In this document: positions 52,214 to 61,025 of the stretch, one piece after another
Layout of the letters: every line of letters begins with the position of its first letter
Position numbering within the stretch: position 1 is the stretch's first letter
Assembly: GCF_002787055.1 (NCBI RefSeq)
Contig: NZ_CP024808.1
Span: 62,001 to 126,000 of the forward strand
Length of the DNA: 64,000 bases
From: Candidatus Nitrosotenuis aquarius
GTDB lineage: Archaea > Thermoproteota > Nitrososphaeria > Nitrososphaerales > Nitrosopumilaceae
Reading direction: 5' to 3'
Program-made: the position numbers and the translations under genes
The notes under the pieces: generated by a model
Told to the model about the DNA's origin: nothing
Database searches by the model: none
Seen by the model: only the letters and a program-made list of their open reading frames with translations

Positions 52214-52872
52214 CCTTCATGCAATAATTGCTCAATCATGGACTCGATGTGTCCTGACTGGCCAAACGAAACATCACGCAGTATTCCCTTTCTGTCAACT
52301 AGAATTGTAGATGGCGTGCCACGCAGCTGGAACTTGTCAAATGTTCCTGCGGAATATTCCTTTGACATCATGTATTGTTCTACTCGCGCAATTATCTGCT
52401 TTCTGTATTCTTCTGGCTGCACATCAAAGTCCGGCAGCTGTGACTTGATAAACTCCATTACTATTTGCGGTGACGGCTTGCCTGTTGTCTTGACTAGGTT
52501 GTCCATTGCAAGCGGAAACGGAATCTTGTAGGGGATTTTACCATCAGAGCTTTTGCCGTACATTGCAAGCGCCTTTTTTGTCTCGCCTACTGTCTCTCCA
52601 GTCTTTGCCAATAACTCCAAGTTTTCTACGGTGTTTTTATCAAAATCCTCAAACGCAGTCGCAATTCCCAAGACACGCACGCCTTGGTCCTTGTACTTGT
52701 TGTAAATATTGATTGCCTCTGGAATTCCATACAAAAAGCATCCAGGACAGTTTACCTGAAATACCTCTACTAGGACAATGTGGTCTTTTTCCTGATCAAA
52801 GTTGGTCGGCATTCCCTGAACCCACTTTGAGACCTCAAAGTTTGGCGCCTTTTGGCCTATCTGGACTGACAT
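52210..52872 (-). CDS. Thioredoxin-fold protein (TlpA/AhpC-like redoxin)
   Basis: 220 residues from the ATG at 52872. A CxxC-type active site CPGC follows the beta-strand VLVEVFQVNC, and the cis-proline appears as RGTPSTILVDRKG. An insertion of about 60 residues between helix 2 and the cis-Pro loop is unusual. Longer starts at 52917 and 52986 are in frame but run into the divergent HEAT gene; a TATA-like tttataat (52895-52903) favours 52872. No signal peptide, so the site of action is probably cytoplasmic. Substrate unknown. Confidence 0.8.
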   Translation of the reverse strand: MSVQIGQKAPNFEVSKWVQGMPTNFDQEKDHIVLVEVFQVNCPGCFLYGIPEAINIYNKYKDQGVRVLGIATAFEDFDKNTVENLELLAKTGETVGETKKALAMYGKSSDGKIPYKIPFPLAMDNLVKTTGKPSPQIVMEFIKSQLPDFDVQPEEYRKQIIARVEQYMMSKEYSAGTFDKFQLRGTPSTILVDRKGILRDVSFGQSGHIESMIEQLLHEG

Positions 52873-52955
52873 CTGTTTTTTGATCCTTGGTTTTATTATA
52901 AAATCTAACCGTATCATACAACAATAATATAACAGCCAGCAAATCCGCAGATCAC

Positions 52956-53444
52956 ATGGATATAATCCCAGAAAAACGACTGGCACTTTTTGCAGAAATG
53001 GAAGACAGATATGAAAAAAAGGACGTCGACTATTTTGTAAAACTGCTGGACAATGACGATTATGTGGTCAGGACTAGGGCTACGTGCATCCTAGTAGACT
53101 TTGGCGGCGAGGACAAGATCCCATACATTGCCAAGGTTCTAAAAAACGATGAAAACGAGCTGGTCCGACACGAGGCCGCATTTTCTCTTGGGCAAATGGG
53201 GTATAGAAGCGCAATTCCTCACCTAGAGGATGCCACATCAAATGACCCAAGCATGTTTGTCAGACACGAGGCGGCAATTGCACTGGGAGTTGTGGGCGCC
53301 AAAGACGCAATTCCAACGTTAACCCGGGCACTATCGGATCCAAGCCCACCTGTCGTGGAGTCTGCAATAGTCGCGCTATCTAACCTACAATTCATGGAAA
53401 AGCTGTCCAAGAACGAAAAGTTTGCAAAACTGACCGGTGGCTAG
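52956..53444 (+). CDS. HEAT-repeat protein (PBS-lyase HEAT-like)
   Basis: 162 residues made of about four HEAT repeats, e.g. VVRTRATCILVDFG, LVRHEAAFSLGQMG, FVRHEAAIALGVVG and VVESAIVALSNL. These form an alpha-solenoid for protein-protein contact; no catalytic residues are visible. Small solenoid proteins of this type occur in archaea near repair or modification genes. Shares its stop CTAG with rad50. Confidence 0.8.
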   Translation: MDIIPEKRLALFAEMEDRYEKKDVDYFVKLLDNDDYVVRTRATCILVDFGGEDKIPYIAKVLKNDENELVRHEAAFSLGQMGYRSAIPHLEDATSNDPSMFVRHEAAIALGVVGAKDAIPTLTRALSDPSPPVVESAIVALSNLQFMEKLSKNEKFAKLTGG

Positions 53445-55519
53445 AGCAAGGCTACCTGCGTGCCGTTTTCACTGGACTCGAATCGATAAATTTTCTCAAC
53501 TGAAGAATCCTCAAAGATTTCGGCATCGTGCGTTATTATGATGAACTGGATTGGGTTTGCGTTTGCAACGTCGGTCAGCTGAGACAAAACCCGCACCAAG
53601 GATCTTCGTCGCTCGCTATCCAGATGTGTTGTCGGCTCGTCCAATATGACAAAGTTCAGATTAGATGATCCTAGCAAGTGCGCCATTCCAAGTCGAAGCG
53701 ATAATGCAACACTTACCTGTTCTCCACCGGAAAGCGAATCAATGTCAATTATAGTATTTTTGGAATAACACGTAATGGAAATGTCTCTGGTTTTTTCCGC
53801 AAGTGTTATCCTGTGGATTTTTGTGTTTAGCATCTCTAGGTATTCTGATGCCTTTGCGGATATTGTTGATAGCGCCCATGATCGAAGGCTTGTGGCAACT
53901 GGGCCGTCCCGATTGTAGATGTTATCCTGGATTTCGTCTAGTTGTGCGATATAATTTTTGACATGTGCCAGCTCGGACAGAACTGACTTGATTTGGTCTA
54001 TTCGTGATGTGGCCTGTGTTATTTTTTGTGTTACTGCGCCGTATTCCTGGTCTAGCCTGCTGAGTTCTTTTTTGGCCGACTCTGAGCCTGATTTTAGCTT
54101 GGCAAATTCGGCCTGATCAAATCCTTCTATTTCTTGTTGCATCTTTGCGATTTTTTCGTACAATATTTTTGCATGAGAGTCAATCTCTGATGCTTCCAGC
54201 AAGCCAGACGTGGTCATGACAAGTGGAATTTTCTGGATTTGCGCCTTTTGTGACTCTACTTCTTGGACCAGGATACTGATCTGCTCTGGCCTCTGTATGG
54301 AATGGGCGTCAAGTGTTGCTTTTGCCGCTGTCGCCTTTTTGCTGTACTCTAGTGTTTCTTTTTCTTCCTGAATTAGGCTTGATTTTTTTGATTCTAGTGC
54401 CTGGATTTGTAATTTGATGCTTTCTTGTTCTTCTTTGATGTGTTCTACTTGAAAGACTGGCTTGAGTCTGTCCACATGAGAGTCGCAGACAGGGCATTTG
54501 CCGTCTTGGAGCTGGAGTTTTTTTGCAAGTTCTGCGTGCTCTAGCAGGACTGCCTTTTTAGTTTCTAGCTCTGTGATTTTTCTTCTCGAGTCCTCGATTT
54601 GAGACTTGATTGACTGGAGTTTTGCTTCCAGTTCTTCTTTTTTGCCAGATATCTCAAAGCAGCCTTGGCAGTCGCGAATCTTTCTCTCCTTTTCCGTAAT
54701 GGTTTTTTGGATTGATATTATGGCATCTTTGACGTATTTTGCAAATTCCGATTTTCGCTCCTCTATTTGCTTTAGTATCAATTCTTTGGCAGAATCAAGA
54801 CTGATTTTGCTTTGCAGCACTTCCAGTTCTTTGGCCTTGGACTCTTTTTTTTGCTGCAATTCAAGCATCTGGGGTTCGCAATTTTTTATCTCTAGATTTT
54901 TTTCTTCAATTTCTTTTTCTAATAGTGGAATGTGGGTATCATCGTAGCCGAATTTTTTGTAAATTGTCTGGCGAAATGATTTTTGTGCTATTTTGAGATT
55001 CTCTGACGCCAAGTCAAGCTTGTCGATTCCGATTATTGCGTTGAGCAGTTCCTTGAACTCTTTTGGCTTTGCCTTGATAATAGAGCTCAGCTCGCCCTGC
55101 TGGACAATTGATGCGACCTTTAGCTTTTGAAAATCTAGTCCTAGTGTGGTTTCTATTTCATGTGTCGTGGATTCACCAAACTGCTTGCGCTCACCAGCAG
55201 AGCGCAGTATTTCTTGGCCTCCCTGGATTTCGACAAACTGGGCGGCAAGTGCGCCCTTGGAGTCTATTTTGCGCGTGGCCTCAAATGTCCTGTTCTTTGA
55301 GGTAAACCTGACTTTGGCATATGCCTGCGTATTTCCGCGCCTAATGAGGCTCTTGTTTGACTTGCGGGTGTGCTCGCCAAACAATGCAAATGTTATGGCG
55401 TCAATTATGCTTGATTTTCCAGCACCGTTGTGTCCTACAAAAACAGTCACGCCGTCATCAAAGTCCAGCTTTGTCTCCGAATGCGAGATAAAGTTGCCAA
55501 GCTCTATTGTCTTTATCAT
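53441..55519 (-). CDS. rad50: DNA double-strand-break repair ATPase Rad50
   Basis: 692 residues, shorter than most Rad50 (850-900) because the coiled coils are short. Walker A GHNGAGKSSIIDAI near residue 30, Q-loop IVQQGEL, zinc hook CPVC in GKCPVCDSHV, ABC signature LSGGEQVSVALSLRL and Walker B FVILDEPTTHLD. Works with Mre11 to tether and process DNA ends. Its start overlaps the mre11 stop by four bases (55516-55519) and the operon is herA-mre11-rad50. Confidence 0.95.
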   Translation of the reverse strand: MIKTIELGNFISHSETKLDFDDGVTVFVGHNGAGKSSIIDAITFALFGEHTRKSNKSLIRRGNTQAYAKVRFTSKNRTFEATRKIDSKGALAAQFVEIQGGQEILRSAGERKQFGESTTHEIETTLGLDFQKLKVASIVQQGELSSIIKAKPKEFKELLNAIIGIDKLDLASENLKIAQKSFRQTIYKKFGYDDTHIPLLEKEIEEKNLEIKNCEPQMLELQQKKESKAKELEVLQSKISLDSAKELILKQIEERKSEFAKYVKDAIISIQKTITEKERKIRDCQGCFEISGKKEELEAKLQSIKSQIEDSRRKITELETKKAVLLEHAELAKKLQLQDGKCPVCDSHVDRLKPVFQVEHIKEEQESIKLQIQALESKKSSLIQEEKETLEYSKKATAAKATLDAHSIQRPEQISILVQEVESQKAQIQKIPLVMTTSGLLEASEIDSHAKILYEKIAKMQQEIEGFDQAEFAKLKSGSESAKKELSRLDQEYGAVTQKITQATSRIDQIKSVLSELAHVKNYIAQLDEIQDNIYNRDGPVATSLRSWALSTISAKASEYLEMLNTKIHRITLAEKTRDISITCYSKNTIIDIDSLSGGEQVSVALSLRLGMAHLLGSSNLNFVILDEPTTHLDSERRRSLVRVLSQLTDVANANPIQFIIITHDAEIFEDSSVEKIYRFESSENGTQVALL

Positions 55520-56655
55520 TTCTTGAACCTCTCAAATTCCTCTAGGATTGCCTGCTCTGCTTCCTTTACCTTGTTTGCTGATAACAATGGCAGCAGTTCA
55601 TGTATTGCAAATGTCGCCTTTTCATTTGATCCCAAATAGTTTGATGCCAGCCTGAATAATTCGTCGTCAATGCTTGATGGTCTCTCTAATAGTATGGTAC
55701 CATTGGAGCCCTCTTCTTGCAGTATTTTCCAGGTATAGTGTAAGGCGTGTGGTGCCAGTCTTGCAATCTGAGTCTGGATTATCTCTGACTCGATCTCTTT
55801 TCCGTGGATTTTTAGTTCCACTATGGGTTTTTTTGCAAGAGTTGAAATTTTCTCTAAAATCTTGCTTACTGATTCTGATAGTTTTTCAAATTCGACTTTT
55901 TCTGATAGTTGCGGACGCGTATTGAGTTTTATCCAGTTTGGCTTTGCCTCGCTTGTGGAAATGTCAACAATGTAGAATCCTTTCTGTGTTTCCTTGATTC
56001 CCTCGCTTGTTGTCATTTCTATTGACCCTGGGTATGCGATTGGTCCTAACAGATGTGAGAATTGCTTTAGGAACTTATCGTGGAGATGGCCCATGGCATA
56101 GTATGTGAAATTTTTTGGCAGATCCGTTGATGCAAGCTCGCCTGCAAACTGGTTTACCTCCACAATTCCCTGGTGCATTATCAGAATTTTGTGGCCTGGA
56201 TGATGTAATGCGACTTTGTCAAGCTCGGAAAATCTGTCCAAAAACTGGGGCATTTCTCCCCGCCTGATCTTATCAAAGCCCGCAATCAGAACGTCCTTGT
56301 ATACAAAGGGTGTGCCCTGGCCTACATATCTTGAGAATTCCAAATTATGGTACACGTACGGAATTGGCGCAGAGCGAATCCGAGAAATGTCGTGCTCGCC
56401 TAGCACAAAAAACGAGTCAATGTTGTTTTGCTTGAGGCGCTTGAGCGCATTTGCCATCTGCAGTATTGCAGTGCCGGTCGGGTTTGGCACATGGAAAATG
56501 TCCCCTGCAAATATCACAAAGTCGACATGGTCCTTGATGGAGACATCAACTGATTCGTTAAACGCAGAATAGACATCGTCCTCTCGCTCTTGCAGTCCGT
56601 ATTGTGTTAGGCCCAAATGCGTATCTGAAATGTGGGAAAAGCTCATACTAGTCAA
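55516..56655 (-). CDS. mre11: DNA repair nuclease Mre11
   Basis: 379 residues. Calcineurin-like phosphoesterase motifs: D11 and H13 in ISDTHLG, D52 in FAGDIFH, HQG and GHLHDKF. The third motif, normally G-N-H-D, reads GEHD (E87-H88), so a metal-ligand Asn is replaced by Glu. The C-terminal ~100 residues are the Rad50-binding region. Overlaps herA by eight bases and rad50 by four, so all three are translated together. Confidence 0.93.
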   Translation of the reverse strand: MTSMSFSHISDTHLGLTQYGLQEREDDVYSAFNESVDVSIKDHVDFVIFAGDIFHVPNPTGTAILQMANALKRLKQNNIDSFFVLGEHDISRIRSAPIPYVYHNLEFSRYVGQGTPFVYKDVLIAGFDKIRRGEMPQFLDRFSELDKVALHHPGHKILIMHQGIVEVNQFAGELASTDLPKNFTYYAMGHLHDKFLKQFSHLLGPIAYPGSIEMTTSEGIKETQKGFYIVDISTSEAKPNWIKLNTRPQLSEKVEFEKLSESVSKILEKISTLAKKPIVELKIHGKEIESEIIQTQIARLAPHALHYTWKILQEEGSNGTILLERPSSIDDELFRLASNYLGSNEKATFAIHELLPLLSANKVKEAEQAILEEFERFKK

Positions 56656-58174
56656 GCAGCAGATCTTTTTGTATTAATTTTTGCGTGGACTCGGTTGCGA
56701 TCTTCTCGAATTTTTTTGTAGACTTCCATTCCGATATGGCGTTTTTATCAGAACCTACTGGCTTGTCCTTTACCTCCTCTATGTGAACTATGGCGGGCAG
56801 GTTCACCCACTGGCCCACAAACACAGCATCGCCTACATTCAGCGATGTTAGCTGGTTAATCAAATCATGAGAAATGGATTCGGCTGCCGCCGTTATCTGG
56901 CGCTGGTCGTCTTCTTGGACTATTTTCATTACTGCAAGTGAGCCCATCTGTGATAGCACATTTGGATCAATGTTTCTGGGTCGTTGTGACACTATGCACA
57001 GTCCTAGGCCGAACTTGCGTCCCTCTCGGGCAATCTTGGCAGCCCAGTATTTCGTATGGGTCTCCTCCCCCTTTGGAATAAACACATGTGCTTCCTCAAT
57101 TATCACAAAGACTGGCGACTCGAATCTGTACCTGTGCGATGACTTGGCCTTTGCGCTTTTTGCCAACAATGCAGATTTTCTGTCCGTGAGCAATTCCTGG
57201 AAATAGTACGCTAGTGCGACGTTTGCCTGTTTTTCTGATAGCTCCGAGATGTTTAGCACGTTTATCTTGCCTTCTTTTATGAGGCCCAGTGGATCCATGA
57301 TGTCTGGGTCCAAAACATCGGCAAATCTGTGCCTGGCATCGTCTATTTTGTCTCGTACCCTGTCTGCAGAATGCCTGTCGTCCTTTCGCTCTGGATTTGC
57401 ACCAATCATTTCCACATTATGGTCTAGTGCATCCCAAAAATTCTGAGATTCCTTGACATCTGGAGTAAATGCTAACCTCAAAATTCTCTGCTGAATGTCT
57501 GCATTTTCTCTAATTTCTAAAACGTCAGAAAGCGTGTTTGCATCCAATAGTCTTGGATTTATTTTTGCCTCAATTACATTGATTTCTGGGATGTGCAGGT
57601 CTGCATAGTCATTGTGATAGTCAAAAATTATCAAAGTCCCGTTTACTGTGGAAATTTGCTTTGCTAGCAATGACACGAGATTACTTTTTCCCATTCCAGT
57701 CATTGCCAAAATTCCTAAATGGCGAGACACAATTTTGTTCAAGTTTATTTTAGCTTCAATTTGTGAATTTCTAAGCAGCGTGCCGACTCTGACCCACTCA
57801 TCTTTCTGTGGGGCAAAAATATTTCCAAGATCATCCTTGGTTGCAGACAAGATTCCAGTTCCGGGAATTGGAGGAATTGCAGGCAACACTACGACGCTTT
57901 TTTGCAACTGTGCCAAGTATCCCAAGATTCCAATCTTTGCAGTAAAACTCTTGTCACGTGAATTGATATCTGCGATTTCCTTGCTTTCTATTGCCTCATC
58001 AAAATTATGAATATCCGTTAGTGCCGCGCTAGTTACAAATGATCTTTCAACTAGGCCAAGCAGCTTGCCATCTTGTGAATCAATTATTACATATTCCCCA
58101 ACTGACAATGGACGCGATGTCTGCGCAGTGACTGCAGTTGGCTTTGACTCACCAATTACTACTCCTAGCGTCAT
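56648..58174 (-). CDS. herA: HerA-type bipolar DNA translocase/helicase
   Basis: 508 residues: N-terminal HAS-barrel (about 1-95), RecA/FtsK-like ATPase with Walker A MTGMGKSN, Walker B PVFVIIEEAHVFIP and the arginine finger region AREGRKFGLGLCIVSQRP. HerA hexamers drive DNA for the NurA nuclease and act with Mre11-Rad50 in end resection. First gene of the operon. The region upstream, 58175-58411, holds a set of half-sites (see regulatory entry). nurA is not next to it but at 61017. Confidence 0.93.
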   Translation of the reverse strand: MTLGVVIGESKPTAVTAQTSRPLSVGEYVIIDSQDGKLLGLVERSFVTSAALTDIHNFDEAIESKEIADINSRDKSFTAKIGILGYLAQLQKSVVVLPAIPPIPGTGILSATKDDLGNIFAPQKDEWVRVGTLLRNSQIEAKINLNKIVSRHLGILAMTGMGKSNLVSLLAKQISTVNGTLIIFDYHNDYADLHIPEINVIEAKINPRLLDANTLSDVLEIRENADIQQRILRLAFTPDVKESQNFWDALDHNVEMIGANPERKDDRHSADRVRDKIDDARHRFADVLDPDIMDPLGLIKEGKINVLNISELSEKQANVALAYYFQELLTDRKSALLAKSAKAKSSHRYRFESPVFVIIEEAHVFIPKGEETHTKYWAAKIAREGRKFGLGLCIVSQRPRNIDPNVLSQMGSLAVMKIVQEDDQRQITAAAESISHDLINQLTSLNVGDAVFVGQWVNLPAIVHIEEVKDKPVGSDKNAISEWKSTKKFEKIATESTQKLIQKDLLLD

Positions 58175-58280
58175 GGCGCAACCCCATCAAAAAATCTCAT
58201 GCAAAAAAACTAGCCCGGCCTGATAAATAAATTCCAAGATTGATTCTGAGCTGACCTTTGTTTGACATATTGTGTGCGCA

Positions 58281-58320
58281 ATTACGCATGATGTAAAAAT
58301 TACACATTTATGTGTAATTT
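58281..58320. promoter_or_regulatory. Three-half-site array with a 24-bp perfect palindrome between herA and the 58412 gene
   Basis: AAATTACACA and TGTGTAATTT form a perfect 10-bp inverted repeat around TTTA (58297-58320). ATTACGCAT at 58281-58289 is a third, near-identical half-site 18 bp before ATTACACAT at 58299. It lies midway between the divergent herA and 58412 genes and could be a regulator site for either. Confidence 0.5.
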
Positions 58321-58411
58321 GGTCTGAATTTCGATAATCGATCATACAATTCTTACAATTCTTTTCTTTTTGAACAGATAATCTTAAAAATATTGAATAC
58401 GTACCCTACTA

Positions 58412-59209
58412 GTGCTACACTATCCAGACACTATAGTTGCAACAACTGTCGAAGAAAAGGTAGCAAAAAAACTGCACAAGCACCTAGACTCACTCGGTCT
58501 AGATTGCAAGCTTATCCCAGATGGAACGATGGATTTTGAGTATGATTATCCACGATCATCCCTTGACGGCCCAAATCCTGGAGTAGCAAGCAGAGGAGTA
58601 CTCAAGGTAACCGGAGATTTCGATTACATTGACATACTCAAGAGAAAAACTGTGTCAAAAAGTGAGTTTGCCCCAGGAGGATTCTATGGAATGGGAATTG
58701 CAGAAGGAACCATGTGGAAGCTACAATTTTTCATATCCTTTCCATCCGAGTATGATCTTGGACCGCTGAACTTTGGAACTCTGACCAAAGTACTCAAAGG
58801 AAGATTCCACTCCAAGGTAGAGGACTTTATTTGGAGTGGATATGGCAAGCTCACAACACTTCCTCCCGGATTGATAGCAGACGACGTAATTGCCGTGTTA
58901 AATGCAGACAAAAAACTGCGTGAGCTGATGATGCATGCATTACTCAAAGAACACACCATAACGGTGTCTGTGTACAAACCAAAGGCCAAGGTCAACTATG
59001 AAATCTCGCAAATAGTAAAGGACGACTCGTACTGGTACAAGTACAAGCCAAAAAAGGAATCACACGCAAAGATTATGATTACTTCCGAGTGGAAGGTGCA
59101 AAAAGACCTATTCCTAGACCAACAGACACTAGAGGCATATCAAAGATTGAGTGCAAACATCAAGTCCACCGTAGAAAAGCTCAAGTATCACATAGCAAGA
59201 CGAAGCTAG
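58412..59209 (+). CDS. Conserved-looking hypothetical protein of unknown function
   Basis: 265 residues from a GTG start; a TATA-like cttaaaaata (58382-58391) at ~26 bp suggests a leaderless message. No signal or membrane segment. Features: helical N-terminus (EEKVAKKLHKHLDSLGL), Gly/Pro-rich mid part (FAPGGFYGMGIAEGTMWKLQFF), then a C-terminal half with Lys-rich strands. I recognise no domain. Located between herA and the ATPase subunit gene, and controlled by a region with a perfect palindrome. A DNA-repair link is possible only by neighbourhood. Confidence 0.7.
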   Translation: MLHYPDTIVATTVEEKVAKKLHKHLDSLGLDCKLIPDGTMDFEYDYPRSSLDGPNPGVASRGVLKVTGDFDYIDILKRKTVSKSEFAPGGFYGMGIAEGTMWKLQFFISFPSEYDLGPLNFGTLTKVLKGRFHSKVEDFIWSGYGKLTTLPPGLIADDVIAVLNADKKLRELMMHALLKEHTITVSVYKPKAKVNYEISQIVKDDSYWYKYKPKKESHAKIMITSEWKVQKDLFLDQQTLEAYQRLSANIKSTVEKLKYHIARRS

Positions 59210-60243
59210 GCATCCTTTACAATTAATCTGTCCATTACTGTCTGACTTGGAATGTTTTGCTCTACACCAAATGCGATTGATGAAAGGTTTCTTATCTCGT
59301 AGTCTAAGAGTCGCACTATTGCAACTACTGTGGAAAAGCCGAAAATACGCACAAACTGGGCATTCATGGTGTCGTAGATTTTGCGCTCAAATGAGCGCTC
59401 AAACTTTGCAATCACATCGTCCTCGTCTTGCGGAACTAGATCCTTGTAGTGAGTCCCAAGAAGCTCATTTAGCGCATTTTTGATGGAATCTGCAGAAATC
59501 ATCCGCGTGAGTATTTCCTTTGCCTCACTTGATGCGTTTGAGACAATTATGTGCTGTAGTTGGTTTTCATCCAGATTCCAGAACTTGCCCCGCAAAATGC
59601 TCATCATGTTGTAAAAGTCAATCTCCATTCCACAAACCGAATGCAGTGTAAACTCACCTGAGCTCTTGACGGTCCTACTGAGATTTTCATAAAACGACTT
59701 GTCAAAATACAAGTCCAGCACCTGTATCTGCTTTTTCTCATTATACAACAAATATGCCTTTTCTACCTCCTCACCAATCCCGATTGCCTTTAGAACACTA
59801 ACTGCTTCTTCGATGTCTTTTGCAACCAGCGCCTTGAGTACAATGTCGCGCTCTTTTATCAGTTCTTCTGGATGCAGACTCAGAGATGTCTCTATTTCGC
59901 TTTGCGGCCTGCCAAGAATTTTTCCTTTTAAAATAATTTTCAGATTTCGCAAAATAAATTTCAGGTAATATGCAAACATTACATTAGATCCACCAGATGC
60001 CTGCATCATCATGTGGTGCAGCTCCGCCTGCCTGTCTCGCAGTGCAAGCTCTATTTTTTGCGCAGAAAATGGCTTTGTTACCTTTGATATGGAGTCATTG
60101 TATGTGGTGTTTTTTAGCCGGGTTACCAGCTCGTCTAGGTCCCTAGACTCTGATAGTGTTTGTAGATCTTTTTTTGTTAAAAGCTTGCCCTTTAGGCTGT
60201 ATGATTTTACGCCAGCATAGACTTGGAGTGACTGTGTAACCAT
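59206..60243 (-). CDS. atpC: V/A-type ATP synthase subunit C
   Basis: 345 residues of the V-type ATPase C/d (AC39) family: three-lobed helical funnel. The N-terminal YAGVKSYSLKGKLL, the C-terminal FGFSTVVAIVRLLDYEIRNLSSIAFGVEQNIP (split here over several helices) and MMSILRGKFW are characteristic. It couples the central stalk to the membrane ring. Other ATPase subunits are not adjacent, so in this genome subunit C is displaced from the main operon. Shares CTAG with the convergent 58412 gene. Confidence 0.88.
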   Translation of the reverse strand: MVTQSLQVYAGVKSYSLKGKLLTKKDLQTLSESRDLDELVTRLKNTTYNDSISKVTKPFSAQKIELALRDRQAELHHMMMQASGGSNVMFAYYLKFILRNLKIILKGKILGRPQSEIETSLSLHPEELIKERDIVLKALVAKDIEEAVSVLKAIGIGEEVEKAYLLYNEKKQIQVLDLYFDKSFYENLSRTVKSSGEFTLHSVCGMEIDFYNMMSILRGKFWNLDENQLQHIIVSNASSEAKEILTRMISADSIKNALNELLGTHYKDLVPQDEDDVIAKFERSFERKIYDTMNAQFVRIFGFSTVVAIVRLLDYEIRNLSSIAFGVEQNIPSQTVMDRLIVKDA

Positions 60244-60265
60244 TGCCCGAACAGCGATTTGCTCA

Positions 60266-60301
60266 TTAATGTTTTTTATTAAAATATGAAAAAAACATTA
60301 A
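60266..60301 (-). promoter_or_regulatory. 12-bp inverted repeat over the atpC promoter
   Basis: TTAATGTTTTTT (60266-60277) and AAAAAACATTAA (60290-60301) are perfect inverted repeats with a 12-base spacer. The TATA-like attttaata on the minus strand (about 60277-60287) lies inside it, 34-44 bases before the ATG at 60243. Overlap with the core promoter suggests repressor binding. Confidence 0.45.
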
Positions 60302-60500
60302 AGATTATAATTATTTGATCTATTTTGCTCTAAATTTGATCAATTATGGGATTTTATTGTAAATTTTACCTTATGCGTAAATCATCATGTGCTAAATAAC
60401 AAATTTGTAATTGTATTTTGTTGAGTTTTGCAATTGACGTAAAAAACTGAAAAGGTAACTTACAAAATACTTTTTGTCTAGTTTTGCGTAATAGTGTGGG
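60302..60500. other. AT-rich intergenic region between atpC and the RAM-domain gene
   Basis: About 200 bases, strongly AT-rich. It contains the direct repeat tttgatc (near 60317 and 60339), ATGCGTAAA at 60373-60381 and TTGCGTAAT at 60484-60492, the last at the presumed transcription start of the 60501 gene. No gene seen. Confidence 0.6.
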
Positions 60501-61025
60501 TTGGCAAAAGCATACGTCCTAATAACGTGCGAGAGCGGCTCTGAAGACTATGTCCTGTCTTCCCTGAGATCAATTGACTCTGTCAAGATGGCAACAGGAG
60601 TGTTTGGCACATATGATATTCTAAGCAAGCTGGAGGCAAGCTCCGAAGATTTACTAAAAGACATTATAACAAAAAAGATTCGCAAGCTTCCAAGAATTAG
60701 GGCAACATACACTCTGATGGCGGACGGCAAAAACACTATTGCCAAAAAGATTGACGGCAAGGATGTTTTGGATACCTACATGTCTTATGCATACATTTTG
60801 CTTGACTGCGAAAAGGGAAAAGAAGTCGACACCATGCAAAACCTGAGCAAAATTGCCGAGGTGATCGACGGTGACGTCCTCTTCACATCGCAGATTATTT
60901 GCAATGTAGTGGCGCCGACATACAATGAAATCTCAGATATTGTGACAAAAAAGATTCGAAAGCTAGCTGGAATTAAAGGAACGACTACGCTAAATGTGAT
61001 TAATCACAAACCAAGATCATTCTAA
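60501..61025 (+). CDS. Two tandem RAM (Lrp/AsnC ligand-binding) domains without DNA-binding domain
   Basis: 174 residues from a TTG start. Two copies of the Lrp ligand-binding fold in tandem (about 1-75 and 88-168): AKAYVLITCESGSEDYVLSSL with FGTYDILSKLEA, and AYILLDCEKGKEVDTMQNL with ICNVVAPTYNEISDIVTKKIRKL. No helix-turn-helix. Stand-alone RAM proteins can bind amino acids or modulate Lrp regulators by mixed assembly. The family is seen in several archaea; this tandem form may be a self-contained pseudo-dimer. Overlaps nurA by nine bases at the ends. Confidence 0.75.
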   Translation: MAKAYVLITCESGSEDYVLSSLRSIDSVKMATGVFGTYDILSKLEASSEDLLKDIITKKIRKLPRIRATYTLMADGKNTIAKKIDGKDVLDTYMSYAYILLDCEKGKEVDTMQNLSKIAEVIDGDVLFTSQIICNVVAPTYNEISDIVTKKIRKLAGIKGTTTLNVINHKPRSF

